The position numbers and the translations under genes are program-made. A DNA stretch of 64,000 nucleotides from assembly GCA_958298945.1 (NCBI GenBank), contig OY282607.1, positions 91,953,270 through 92,017,269 on the forward strand, given 5' to 3'. Origin of the DNA: Atherix ibis (Eukaryota; Arthropoda; Insecta; Diptera; Athericidae). Position 1 is the first letter of the stretch; every line of letters begins with the position of its first letter. Below, one piece after another: positions 25,240 through 35,789 of this stretch. Below the pieces are notes generated by a model. That model had not been told where the DNA came from and ran no database searches. It saw only the letters and a program-made list of their open reading frames with translations.

Positions 25240-25800
25240 CAAATTATTCATTTTTCGAATCGGAAAGCACAGACCGGTTGTTTGGCAGTTGTCAAACTTA
25301 TATGTCATCCATGGTGGTATTTGATTAAATGGAGGCTTGCCATTAAGCTATCAAATATATGGTATATGTCATCCAAAGTGACATTTGATTAAATTGCTGA
25401 TTTTTTGACGGACAATGGAATATGCCAATTGGGTGCTTGAATAACCGGCTGTCGATGTTGATTTTTCGAATAAAATTTTCTGCAGCGATGAATCATATAT
25501 TGGTGGATGCGTTAATAGGTTTTTTTAAGCAATTTTTTTTTTGCTTGTATTTAAAAATTAAAAACAAAGTTCCCAGAACGCGTATAACAATGTTATAATT
25601 TTGCTTGTCAAATTTTAGAGCCTTCAGAAACCAACAACCATCAAATAGTAGCCGTATTACAACTCGAAATATGCGAAAAAAGTCGATAAAAATTATCTCC
25701 AAAGAATCGTGGTATGATAGAAGTGGAATCTCTAAACTTTAATTGTGCTTTATTTGACTTTACCTTCCATACCACAAACTGGATTACCCTTTAGAATACC
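25240..25800 (+). mobile_element. Family A copy, degraded
   Basis: Plus-strand copy. The left end contains TCGGAAAGCACAG and GGCAGTTGTCAAAC, then ATGTCATCC. The block TTTTCTGCAGCGATGAATCAT near 25,465 corresponds to FCSDES at the first catalytic motif. The C-terminal block ACTCGAAATATGCGAAAAAAGTCGATAAAAA is present near 25,660. The right end is CTGGATTACCCT (25,800). Most of the transposase centre is gone. Confidence 0.65.
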
Positions 25801-27353
25801 ATTCATACCTTTGCTCAATAATTTATCTGCCTCAATTTACCATATAAATTATTCTTAAAATTTAAAAATTAATAACATACTTTATTTAATTCAATTATAT
25901 TGCAATTATATCAAAGTAAATTAAATAATTTTTTATTCACCATTTAGTAATATTTTAAAATGAAAATCAAAATACGCTAGTAAAGGGAATTCACCTCATT
26001 TACATTACAAAATGAGAATTTTTCTACTATACCAGTTAATCTTAAAAAAAATTTATTATAGTAAATTTTATACACCATCAAATGTTCTACATTTCTACCA
26101 CTTTCCACTTTCACTTAAAATTATCAAAAACGAGTTGGGGAATTTTATGAAAATTGAAGGAAAATATGAGATGAAAATTATAGGGAGGATCCTATTTTTA
26201 TGGTTTTGTAAGTGTGATGCTGAGACCTTCATGCAACACGTAATAGCATAAACACTTACCGAAAAGGGATTATGTCAAGTGCCTAGATTGCTTTCACTTT
26301 CTCTTTTTCGAACTTTTCTCTTAGGCTTTGCCAGCTTTCTTCCTTTTAGTTACCTTTTCATCTATTCTAGCCTATTTTTTTCCATTACACATCCTATTAG
26401 GTTTAGATCCTTGGACTGTGTACATATCTATACATATATGGGTTATGGTTTTAGGTTGTTTGTAGAAATGCTTTATTTCCAACACTTCATGTTAAATGTA
26501 CTCTCTTGAATAAATCCAAAGAACATGCATGCATGCATGCATTGGTTTCTGGTATTCTTTATATTGAATTTTATAAAAGTACATTTAAAAAACAACAACA
26601 AAAAAATAAGTTTTTATATTGTCTATTCAGCAGCAAGGATAGAAAAAAAAAATTTTTTTAAAAATAATATATAAACAGACAGACTTCTTTAAAATACATG
26701 AAACACTCTCTTGCATTCAGCATTTTGTTTAGATGATGACTTACTTGGTGGGTTCGTGTTTATGCATTTAATATGCGGCGTTAGTCGTATTGCAAACATA
26801 TGATGATACCCTTCTAAGTTGAAAAGAATAAATCAAGTATAAAAAGTAAATAAATAAATACTTGTCGTCGAAGAAGCACGAACAACCTTATTTGCTGTTT
26901 ACCAAAATGTTACAAATATTATTATTCAAAAAAGTATAAAAACAATTTTGGAAGAATCGTGTTTCAATAGCAAGAAGCACTTAAACTTGGCAATATTTGT
27001 TTACCAGTTTTTTCATCTTCTATAAATAAAAGTTTACATCTACGAGTAAGTAGCAATTATTAAACAGTAACTAATAGTATAGAATATAGAGCATAGAGTA
27101 TAGAATATTTGATTGCCTTCAACATAAACGTTGTTATTCCTTTAATTTTAATTCTTATGAGAAATATTTAAAAAAAAGTTATGAATTTGCAAATTCCATT
27201 CAAAATGAATATATTGTTGATTTTTAAATATGTTGACAGGTAATTGAAAATATTTAATTCTATGCAAAATTGTAATCATTTTTAATTTACTTGCACTCAA
27301 GTTTCAGATGCATTTAATTTGGTTAATTTTCAATGACAATTATTCTAGTTATA
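25801..27353. other. AT-rich spacer with ATGC repeat
   Basis: An ATGC microsatellite lies at 26,524-26,542 and TACGAGTA at 27,041. Frames of 76-79 codons at 26,012-26,509 lack any recognisable motif. Confidence 0.5.
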
Positions 27354-27355
27354 TA

Positions 27356-28642
27356 GGGATTTCCATTAAGAGTGATATAATTTCTAAGTGACGTTTCGGC
27401 CATTTGTAATATGTCATGATCTGTCTTTTTTTTTCATCGTATTCAGTAATGTTTACAATTTCATTATGAAGAAATATACGCAACAACAACGTTTACAAAT
27501 TATTCAATTTTATTATCAAAATAATCGTTCTCCAATTGCAACTTTTCGTGCGCTTTTGCCATTTTATAGTCGTAATAGACACCCAACTGTGCTCGCTATT
27601 CGTCGAATTGTTAAAAATTTCGAGCGTACATTTTCTTTACATAATAAGACAAAGAACCGCTCGAAGTAATGAAAATATTACTGCCGTTCAGGCAAGTGTT
27701 ACTGAAGACTGCAATTTGTCGATTCCAAGACGTTCTCAAGAATTGGAACTGTCTCAAACCACAACCTGGCGGATTTTGAGAAAGGATTTAGGCTTGCATC
27801 CATATAAAATTGTTATCACTCAAGAACTGAAGCCAATGGACCACCGTAAATGTCGTGAATTTGCTGATTTAGTCTTGGAACAACTTGAAAATGATAACGA
27901 TTTTTTTAAGAAAATCATCTTCTCCGTTGAAAGAGGCTCATTTTCATCTGAGTGGTGCGGTAAATACACGTAAACAAAACTGTCGATTCTGGTGCGAAGA
28001 AAATCCACAAATTATTTATGAACACTTCCCATTACATTCACCTAAATTGACAGTTGGTGTGGTTGTTGGTCTGGTGGAATCATCGGTCCGTACTTCTTTC
28101 GAAATGAAGCTGATAACACCGTTACTGTCAATGGAGAGTGGTATAGATCGATGATAACCAACTTTTTATGGCCGAAATTGGAAGAAGTTGATTTTGGTTC
28201 GAACAAGACGGGGCTACGTGCCACACCACGTGCAACAACCGAATTATTGCGAGAAAAATTTGGAGATTCGATTATTTCAAGAAATTGTGATATTGAATGA
28301 CCTACAAGAAGTTGTGATTTAACACCATTAGACTATTTCTTGTGGGGTTATTTGAATTCATTGGTCTTAAGCAATAAACCAGACTCTCTTCAAGCTTTAG
28401 AAGTCAATATTGAATGTGCTATTCATCACATACGACTTGATTTAGTGGAAAAAGTGCTGGAAAATTTGGTTCATCGAATTCGTTCCTGCAAAAGAAGTCG
28501 TGGAGGCCATTTGAATGACGTTTTATTCAGAACTTAATTGTATCAATTATACTTCACATTAAATAAAAAACATTTGAATTTCCTTAACAATTAGTGTGTT
28601 TTAAAAAAAAAAAAATATCATATCACTCTTATTCGAAAACCC
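27356..28642 (+). mobile_element. DD41D (rosa-like) element, long copy, different family
   Basis: About 1.29 kb. The ends form imperfect inverted repeats: GGGATTTCCATTAAGAGTGA at the left and, reverse-complemented, GGGTTTTCGAATAAGAGTGA at the right; a TA lies just before the left end. These ends differ from those of family A, so this is a distinct family, but the coding relic belongs to the same transposase group. It is the only element here that still shows the N-terminal half of that group. Confidence 0.85.
27466..28537 (+). pseudogene. DD41D transposase relic with N-terminal HTH domain
   Basis: The frame opens at ATG 27,466. The first 65 residues (MKKYTQQQRLQIIQFYYQNN onward) look like the DUF4817-type helix-turn-helix domain common in insect transposases. 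The frame shifts near 27,650, continues through RRSQELELSQTTTWRILRKD and shifts again at the first catalytic motif (DEAHFHLSG, near 27,930). It then shows SGGIIGPYFF, TVTVNGEWYRSMI, QDGATCHTT and LTPLDYFLWGY, and ends with a stop at 28,537. About 121 nt separate the Asp codon of QDGATCHT from the Asp of LTPLDYF, which fits 41 codons with small indels and is the basis for the DD41D assignment. At least three frameshifts make it inactive. Confidence 0.85.
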
Positions 28643-28670
28643 TTTAATTAACTTGATTGGAAGTGAATTA

Positions 28671-29463
28671 ATATACAATTTGTGCTTTGGAAAGTATAGT
28701 TAAATAAACTATACTTAAAAATTTAGATTTCAATTAAATTTTTATTTAATTATTTATCCTTGGATATGAATAAGAACATTATTAAAATATCTACCATGTG
28801 TCTTCTTACAGGACTCGATCCTTTTAAGGTAATTTTTGAGCATATTTCGGGTTGTAATTCGGGTCGTAATTGACGAATGTTGGTTTTTAAATGCTCCAAA
28901 CTATAAGTTTTTAAATGCCTGAAAAAAAGTTCAACGGCGCCAAATCTTATGATTTTGAAAGGTAATTGACATCACCAAATTTCGAAATTACGCGTTCTGG
29001 GAGCTTTTTACAGAATAAATGGAAGAAATTGACAAGTGTCCTGTGGCTTGTGGCGTCGTTTTATTAAAACCACATATAGTAAAGATTAAAAGCTTTAAGT
29101 TCAGGTCAAGAAATGGTATTTCCTTCTTCAATTTCAAATTAAAATGCAAGCCAATGACACCTTTACACTAAATCCACACCAGACAGTCAGTTTTGGTGGA
29201 TATAATGGCTTTTACGCAGTCACATGTGGGTTCTTAGAGCCCTACATATGGCAATTTTACTTTTTGACAGATCCACTGAGCGATAAATGAGCCTCATTGC
29301 TGAAAAAAATGTTGTTCGAATTTGAATTTGAACGCACGTAAAACGATAAATAATGCAAAATGGCAAACTTTACACTAAGTAAATTCCACCTTTGATGACA
29401 TATCAGTTTGGCAGCTGTCAAACGACTGGGTTGTTCTTTCCAAACCACAGAATGGATAACCCT
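28671..29463 (-). mobile_element. Family A copy, reference for the family
   Basis: 793 bp, with both ends present: AATTTGTGCTTTGGAAAGTA at the left and CCACAGAATGGATAACCCT at the right, an inverted pair. Read from the right end inward (minus strand) it shows the palindromic word GGCAGCTGTCAAAC, then FFSNEAHLSLSGSVKK (the DD41D first catalytic motif, here with Asn for Asp), NPHVT, KLTVWCGF, and C-terminal remnants reaching the left terminus. The N-terminal HTH half is absent, as in every copy here, so the family spread as a deletion derivative that needs a transposase from elsewhere. A 63-codon minus-strand frame covers only part of the remnant. Confidence 0.85.
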
Positions 29464-31100
29464 CTAGGTGCGGAACTACACCTTTTTTGTTGCATTGTAT
29501 ATGGTTGCATTGAAGATAGAAACTTTATTTTTATTTGTTTTTATAAACATAAAGTTTCAAAAATAAGAGATAGAGGCCATTTTGTAGCGCCACGATCACG
29601 AGGCCATTTGGCGAGACTTAATGGCGTTGCCAACTTTTGTAAAGAAATTAATCGATAGTTAGTTAAAGAGAGCAATTAGAAGTGGTTAAATTTTATGCAG
29701 CATATTTGCTTAGAAAATTAAAGGGCGAACTTTGGAAAGAATTTGTTGAGTCAAGGAGATCCACAATGGAAGGAGTCCAACTGGGACAGAAATTCTGTAT
29801 TAAGTGATATTCATTTAAAATATGGAAAAAGGTGTGTTGAATGCCACCGGAATGACATTTGACTAGCAACAGTCGGAATATCAGTGAGCATAGGCCCACC
29901 TGGGAATCCAATGCCACGAATGATTTGATGAAATGACTGGGAATCCAATGCCACGAATGATTTGATGATCAACGAATAGCCTTGAAGTCCTACAGACTGT
30001 CAATAAAAATAGCTTTAATTGCATTCTCAACTGCCGTCCTAATCACCCACGCATATGAAAAGGAGAGCTTTAAGATTTAAAAAAATCGGCTAGGGTTATA
30101 ATTAATTATTTATGAAAATTTCATTTGCGAGTCAATTTTTTTTTCAATGAGTCAGAGAGCCTGCCGCCATACTATTACTATATTTACAGCTTCTATTATA
30201 ATAGATACTGGTCCAAAAAAGTATGTATTTATAGATCCATTAATAATAAGATTCATTACTGTCCATCAAAAGTTCTTTGTATTAATTCAATCTGGAAAGC
30301 TTTGTTGACATTCAACACAGCTCTTTATTTCTGTATGTTATTATTAGTTGTGCTTATATACACTTTGGCCATGGTGCTTACATACACTTTGTCTTTTTAC
30401 CACCTACGAATTGTTGCCTCAGAATAATTGTTACTGAATTAAATTAATAATTAATGAGATATTTTTTTTCTTCTTATTATTATTATCAATATTACAATTT
30501 TAGTAAAACTATGAAAAAAAAAATTATTTTTGCTGGTTTAATTTTTTCATTTTTGAATTTAAAATTTTATAAAAACTTATCAGTTAAGATAATTTAAAGA
30601 TGTCTAAACTGAAGTTAAGCCATCAAATGATAGTTGAAAGTAGATTGAAGAAGACTATTTTAAATGTTATTAAAAAAGTTACGAAATTATTTCCAAGTTT
30701 TCACAAACTTAAGAAATTTTCAAAAAATTCATTATTTGTTTTGTTAATTAGAAAAAAGCTTAAAATTTCACTAATATTAATACAGAAACAGTCCATGGTC
30801 CAGTCATATTTGTACCGGTTAGTATTGTATAATATGAAATGCCATAAAAAAAATCAAAAGAAAAACTTAAGAAATTCATTGTCAGATTTCAAGGTAATTT
30901 CAAGGTAAATTTTTCTATTTGTATTCGTACTCTGATTGTTATTATTATTGTAGCAATATTACGAAAGTATTGAGTGACACTAAATTTACTTAAAGACTTG
31001 CCTTTTTTTTTTTTTTTGTTTAAAGATATTGTGAAAAATTGTTCGCAACGCATTTTGAAAGCATAAACTCAGACGACTTAAAAAATCAGTATATTTTGTA
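29464..31100. other. Spacer with a short tandem repeat
   Basis: A 37-bp period direct repeat (TGGGAATCCAATGCCACGAA) occurs at 29,901 and 29,938. The word at 29,575-29,606 matches 18,678-18,710. Frames of about 100 codons at 30,125-30,427 and 30,600-30,908 are AT-driven with no recognisable motif. Confidence 0.5.
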
Positions 31101-31782
31101 TACTGCATGGCAAAAGTATGCGACCAACTTGATAATAACATATTTACTAGACAATCTTTTATTAAAATCATAATAAAACACGAAACTTATATTTTTTTAT
31201 TATATTTGAAAATATAAGAAAAGAAGAGTTTCTTTATATTCATGTCCTTTTTTGACCACAGAACAGGACAAATAAAAGTTATCAATTCTCTACCCTTGTT
31301 TCTAGTAGGTGAGTATACATTTTAAATTTTTGTGATTTCTTTTTGGGGAACTCCAAGTGTTTTGCCTTTTCTATATGATCATTTTGGTATGATCATTTTA
31401 TAAAAATATTTCTCGAAAGTAAAAACTAAAAACTTTTGTTCAATTAAAAATATAAAAATTATGGAAAACATTTGTGCAATTAGTGTTGAAGTTTATGGAC
31501 TAAGTATAAAATTTTAAAGAATTACTGGAAGTCATCAGCTTTTACCTCGGTCAAGTAAGCTTAAAACTACTAGTTTAACCGAGGAACGTAGTAAATGAAA
31601 TCGGAGACTTACAGCTTTTTAAATTTGATCCAAATAATATAAAAGCCATAGAAAAGCAAGTGTCTTTAACAATGGGGCAAAGGCAATTAAGAGCTGGTAA
31701 TAAGTGTGCCGGTTAGAAGACAATTACTACACCCTACAAAACAACAAAACAAAAACTATTGAATTGGAATTTATTCCGATCA

Positions 31783-32358
31783 GTAAAATTGACAGACGTC
31801 AGCCAACATGAGATCATGAAAAAATTGGCTAACGACTGACTAACGAGTTGATAAAGGCTGCCATTGACAGAGGAAAAGGAAACTTGGCTGACTCGTCAAA
31901 CAAATCTGTCCCAAAGTCATCAGCTACCTTTAGCCAATTTGGCCAAAGTGGCTAAAAGTGGCTGACGATGGTGGACATAAAAATTAAGCTATTAGACGGT
32001 CGGCCAACTTTAAATTTCTTTATGGCAGACAACTTCAAATTTTTGACAGACAATTTGTATGCCTATAAAACAGTCAGAGACTAATCAAACTCGCTTTTTC
32101 CGAGTTTGACACATTGATAAGTGGTATTTTCATTTCATATAAAGCGCATTAGCCCATAGCAAGTCAAAGATTCCAGTTTGGATACAAAATCTAATATTTA
32201 AAAGAAAATAACAAAATTCGTGCCATGGCTGATGTGGGACAGTGGCTGACAAACTAAAATGTCTTCAAGTCAGTTAAATGTCACAATTATGCTATTAGAC
32301 AGACTTCGTCTGCCAAAATTGGTCGGCTGATGAGTCAGCCAGGTCAGCCAATGTCACA
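31783..32358. mobile_element. 576-bp insert of unknown class
   Basis: Interrupts the Tc1-like element and is bounded by the direct repeat GATCA (31,778-31,782 and 32,359-32,363). Removing one GATCA plus the insert joins the flanks into a plausible Tc1 reading (FIPIILLSDES), which supports a true insertion. The insert is packed with variants of GGCTGAC and GTCAGCC in both orientations, especially within 150 bp of each edge, and has the word GCTATTAGAC near 31,988 and again near 32,290. A CCTATAAAACAGTCAG word at about 32,063 looks like a TATA box with a start site, so a solo LTR is an alternative. I see no reading frame. Confidence 0.5.
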
Positions 32359-32363
32359 GATCA

Positions 32364-32720
32364 TACTACTTAGTGACGAATCAAATTTGGGATGGATTCG
32401 TTATTTTCTTAAAAGAAGAACTTACGCACTTCGCAGTGTTAGAGAAAAAATGCTGCCGAAATTTGTGTCATGGAGTAAGGCGGTGGCTCAACTATGTTAT
32501 GGGGTTATTTCTCTAAGGTTTCAGTGGAGGTCTTGGTGCTAATTAAAAGATTTTTTTAAAGAAAAAAGTAGTATTTAAATAATTTCGAGACCAATGCTAT
32601 ACCATCAGGAATCAGTTAATTGGTGAATAATTCATTATGCAGCATGATTACTATTCCGAACAGATTTTAAAATTATATAAAAAATTTATACAAAATATAA
32701 AAAAAACATAGGTTTTTTGA
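32364..32720 (+). pseudogene. Tc1-like transposase fragment
   Basis: ILLSDESN is the first catalytic motif. After about 30 residues (RSVREKMLPKFVS) a frameshift leads into GGGSTMLWGYFSKVSVEVL, the characteristic Tc1 GGGSxMxWG block. Further on, MQHDYYSEQILKLYKKFIQ corresponds to the second motif region (usually QQDNDPKHTS) with its Asp kept. The third motif is missing, and the N-terminal DNA-binding part left of the insert (31,480-31,760) is only faintly readable. Inactive. Confidence 0.7.
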
Positions 32721-32855
32721 AAAATGTCCTATTTCCAACGGAGACTTGTAAAGGAAAAATGTCCTATTTCCAACTAAGCCTTGCAAAGAAATTGATGTAA
32801 TTTGAAAATATTTTCCATTTAAATAAAGATGGTCGTATACTTTTGGCCTGCACTG

Positions 32856-34025
32856 TATGTAAAAAGTCTTATTTGGTAAAAAACAAGATAAATTAATCTA
32901 AAACTTGATTTTTTTTTTATGTTTTGATTGAGTTGTGCTTTTGCAATAATAAAGTTCAAACTAAATTATCAGTTGGTTATTTAAACTTTTTTTTAAATGT
33001 TCATACGCAGTGGCAAACGTGAACATGGAATCGTTCGGATTGGAGCTTTTGAACGAAATCAAGGTCGATGTGGTTCTCTTCTCTTGGTCATATACGAGTA
33101 TTTATTCTTTTACCTTTTTTTTATGTATCTTTTGGTTAAGATATTATAGAGCCTACGGTTAGAATAAACAAAATCTTGTAACCGTTTACTACTGTTCGGT
33201 GATGAATAGGGACTTGTGTATTTTTAATCCCTTTAAGGTTTCGAGTTCTTAGAATAGAAAAGTTCATTTTCGTAACTTGCAAAAATACTATAAGAAATTC
33301 TTGACGGAGTATGGGTTGCCATATCACCTTTCGTAAATCCTTTTGAAATTTTCATTTTCGGATTAACTTAACTTCTTAGAAACTTTTCTAAATTACAGCA
33401 TTACTTCCAGCAATTGAATCTGTCTAAGGTAAACTACAAGAATTCTTATAAACAATTTTGGCCGTACTGTACCTTACATCATAAATCTGTTCTTTGTGTC
33501 ATTAATTCATTTAATAAATCTATACGTTAGACTTGGATAAATTTTACTATTTTTTCTTCTTCTTTAAAACACAAATAAAAAATTACAGAAATTGAAAATG
33601 TATGCACAAATTGCGCAAATGACAATTATAATCATAAACCGTAACAGAATAATTTAGCAACAAAAAAAAAATTTAGTTGACTGTATTTTAAGTTAATAAT
33701 TTTTAGTATTTATTTTTGAAATTTTTTCGAAACATTGAAGCTTCTTGTTCGGAAATACGAGTAGATAATATCAAAATAGATTTTTTTGCCAATTAAAGCT
33801 AATTTTTGTATAAATTTTTCTTACACTGTTTTATATAATTTTTTAGTAGTTTTTTTTTTAAATTGCGTATTAACAGAAAAAATTTATAATTGGAAAAAAT
33901 TAAAGTTTTTTTTTTGACTGATTTAAAAAAAAAATTGTTACATAATTTTTGTTTGTACATTCAGAAAAAAAGCTAATAATTTTCAAAGTTTTCGTAAATA
34001 TAAAAATAAGAAATAATTATTTTAT
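32856..34025. other. AT-rich spacer
   Basis: TACGAGTA lies at 33,093 and 33,756. A 45-codon frame from ATG 33,025 starts in a short GC-richer patch but runs into AT-rich sequence. Not called. Confidence 0.5.
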
Positions 34026-35100
34026 GGTTTATCCAATTTGGAACTGCGCAATGAAGAGTTAAATACAACATACGTAAAATTCAGTATTTCATTTAATTTT
34101 TATTTTATTGTATTTGTTGGGGCTTGTTATTCATCATGAATTATGATATCATTTAAACATGTATCATTTTAAGGTAATTTTTGATGACATTTTAGCACAT
34201 TTATCAGGCTATAATTGGACCATTGCTTTTGGATAATATGAAATTTAAGAATTGACTACGTAAACATGAACTTTTGTGTAGCTCACAAAGAATATGTCCC
34301 ATGGCGTGAAATCATACGATCTTGGAGGCTAATTGATATTAGCAAATACGAGTATCGAATTTATGCGTCCTGGGAACTTTTCGCACAATTTGTTTATGCT
34401 ATATAGCTTGTGGTGTTTTATTTCTAAAACCACATATGGTCCAGATAAAAATTTTCGAGTTTTTTCGCACATTTACCAGGCTATAATTCGGCCATTACTT
34501 TTGTATAATATGAAATTTAAGAATTGTCTACGTAAACATGAACTTTTCCGTAGCTCACAAAGAAAATGTCCCACTGCGTCAAATCATACGATCTTGGAGG
34601 CCGATTGATATTAGCAAATATCGAATTTACGCGTCCTGGGAACTTTTCGCACAATTTGCTTATGCTATATAGGTTGTGGTGTTTTATTTCTAAAACAACA
34701 TATGGTCCAGATTAAAACTTTCGAGTTCCAAGCAATAAAAAGTCGATTATCATGCGGTTATAGCGCTCAGAATTGACGTTAATGGTATCTTCTTCTTAAT
34801 TTTCTAACAATTATGGGGCAATGATATCTTCACATCAAAATACAGACTATACAGGCGCTTTGTACAAAAGCCTCTCCACAGTCACATGTGAGTTTTCAGA
34901 GCCTCATATTTGATAATTTTGCTTATTGACGCATCTGCTAAGCGAAAAAAACGCCTTACCGCTAAAGAAAATATTGTTCGAACACTAAAGCCTGTGTACC
35001 CATAGTGTGCGATGGCAAACTTTATACTAAACAGATGCTATTTTAAATAATATTAATGTTTGACAGCTACCAAATGACAGGCCAGTCAGTATTTTGCGAA
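34026..35100 (-). mobile_element. Family A copy with a 272-bp internal duplication
   Basis: The left end is TTTATCCAATTTGGAACTGC. GCACATTTATCAGGCTATAA at 34,195 recurs as GCACATTTACCAGGCTATAA at 34,467, and the two units (34,195-34,466 and 34,467 to about 34,735) are very similar. Unit 1 has six extra bases (CGAGTA at 34,349-34,354) in a site that is uninterrupted in unit 2. The right end contains TTTGACAGCTACCAAATG (35,058) and is eroded beyond it. Confidence 0.8.
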
Positions 35101-35789
35101 CTATATATAGAAAAATAAAGAATTATTTATTGACTTTAATAAATTCTAGTATATTTTAGGAAAAAAAAAACATAATAAACATTTTTACTAAGATTAAACA
35201 TATTTTCAAGAAAAATTTGTATCCTGTTTGTGCCCTTGTTACAAAATATTTGGAACGTTTGGTTTTAATACGCAGCGATTTATTACTAGAAACATAGCCG
35301 AGGTACTCTTTATTTGTTGCCAAAATGGTCTTAGTTGTCGTAGTCATAGTGCTAAGATTTAGTATTTCAGTGACATTTCTAATAATTCTGTATAAAAAAT
35401 GATATCTTAAAGTCCAAAATACAACTCCAAACTGATAATGGTCACTTATCAAATTGTGTATTGCTTCATTTTTTTTTTGCTGCCGCTAATCTAGACTATA
35501 GTGTTAAAAAATTGTCTACGTAAATACAACGCAATATGGTTTTTTAAATATTTTTTATAAAAATATGCACATTGATAGCAATTGTTAATAAGAATGAAAT
35601 AACATCAACAAATTCTGTTGTTATCTATTCTGATAAAATATTGTTTACTGAAAATAAATTGGAATAAACCATAAATCAAGAGAAGCAAAATAGAAAACAA
35701 ATTTAATTGACTATATCAACACTATTTACAAGAGTATCAATTTTTTTAAGGACTCAAATCAAATCTGGAATATTATTCTAGAGTGTCTA
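35101..35789. other. AT-rich spacer
   Basis: A 98-codon minus-strand frame (35,156-35,452) shows no recognisable motif and is not called. The sequence ends at the TA target of the intact mariner. Confidence 0.5.

Larger units (their letters stand above)
31101..32855 (+). mobile_element. Tc1-like element, degraded, carrying a nested insert
   Basis: Inverted ends: CTGCATGGCAAAAGTATGCG at 31,103 and, reverse-complemented from 32,855, CAGTGCAGGCCAAAAGTATA, both continuing with a CGACC word; TA on both sides. This is the typical Tc1 end type. Length is 1.75 kb including the insert at 31,783-32,358. A 35-bp period repeat (GAAAAATGTCCTATTTCC at 32,719 and 32,754) lies near the right end. Confidence 0.8.

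Noticed and set aside
30125..30908. Two frames of about 100 codons
   Set aside because: Hydrophobic and Lys-rich text typical of AT-rich non-coding DNA; no motif.
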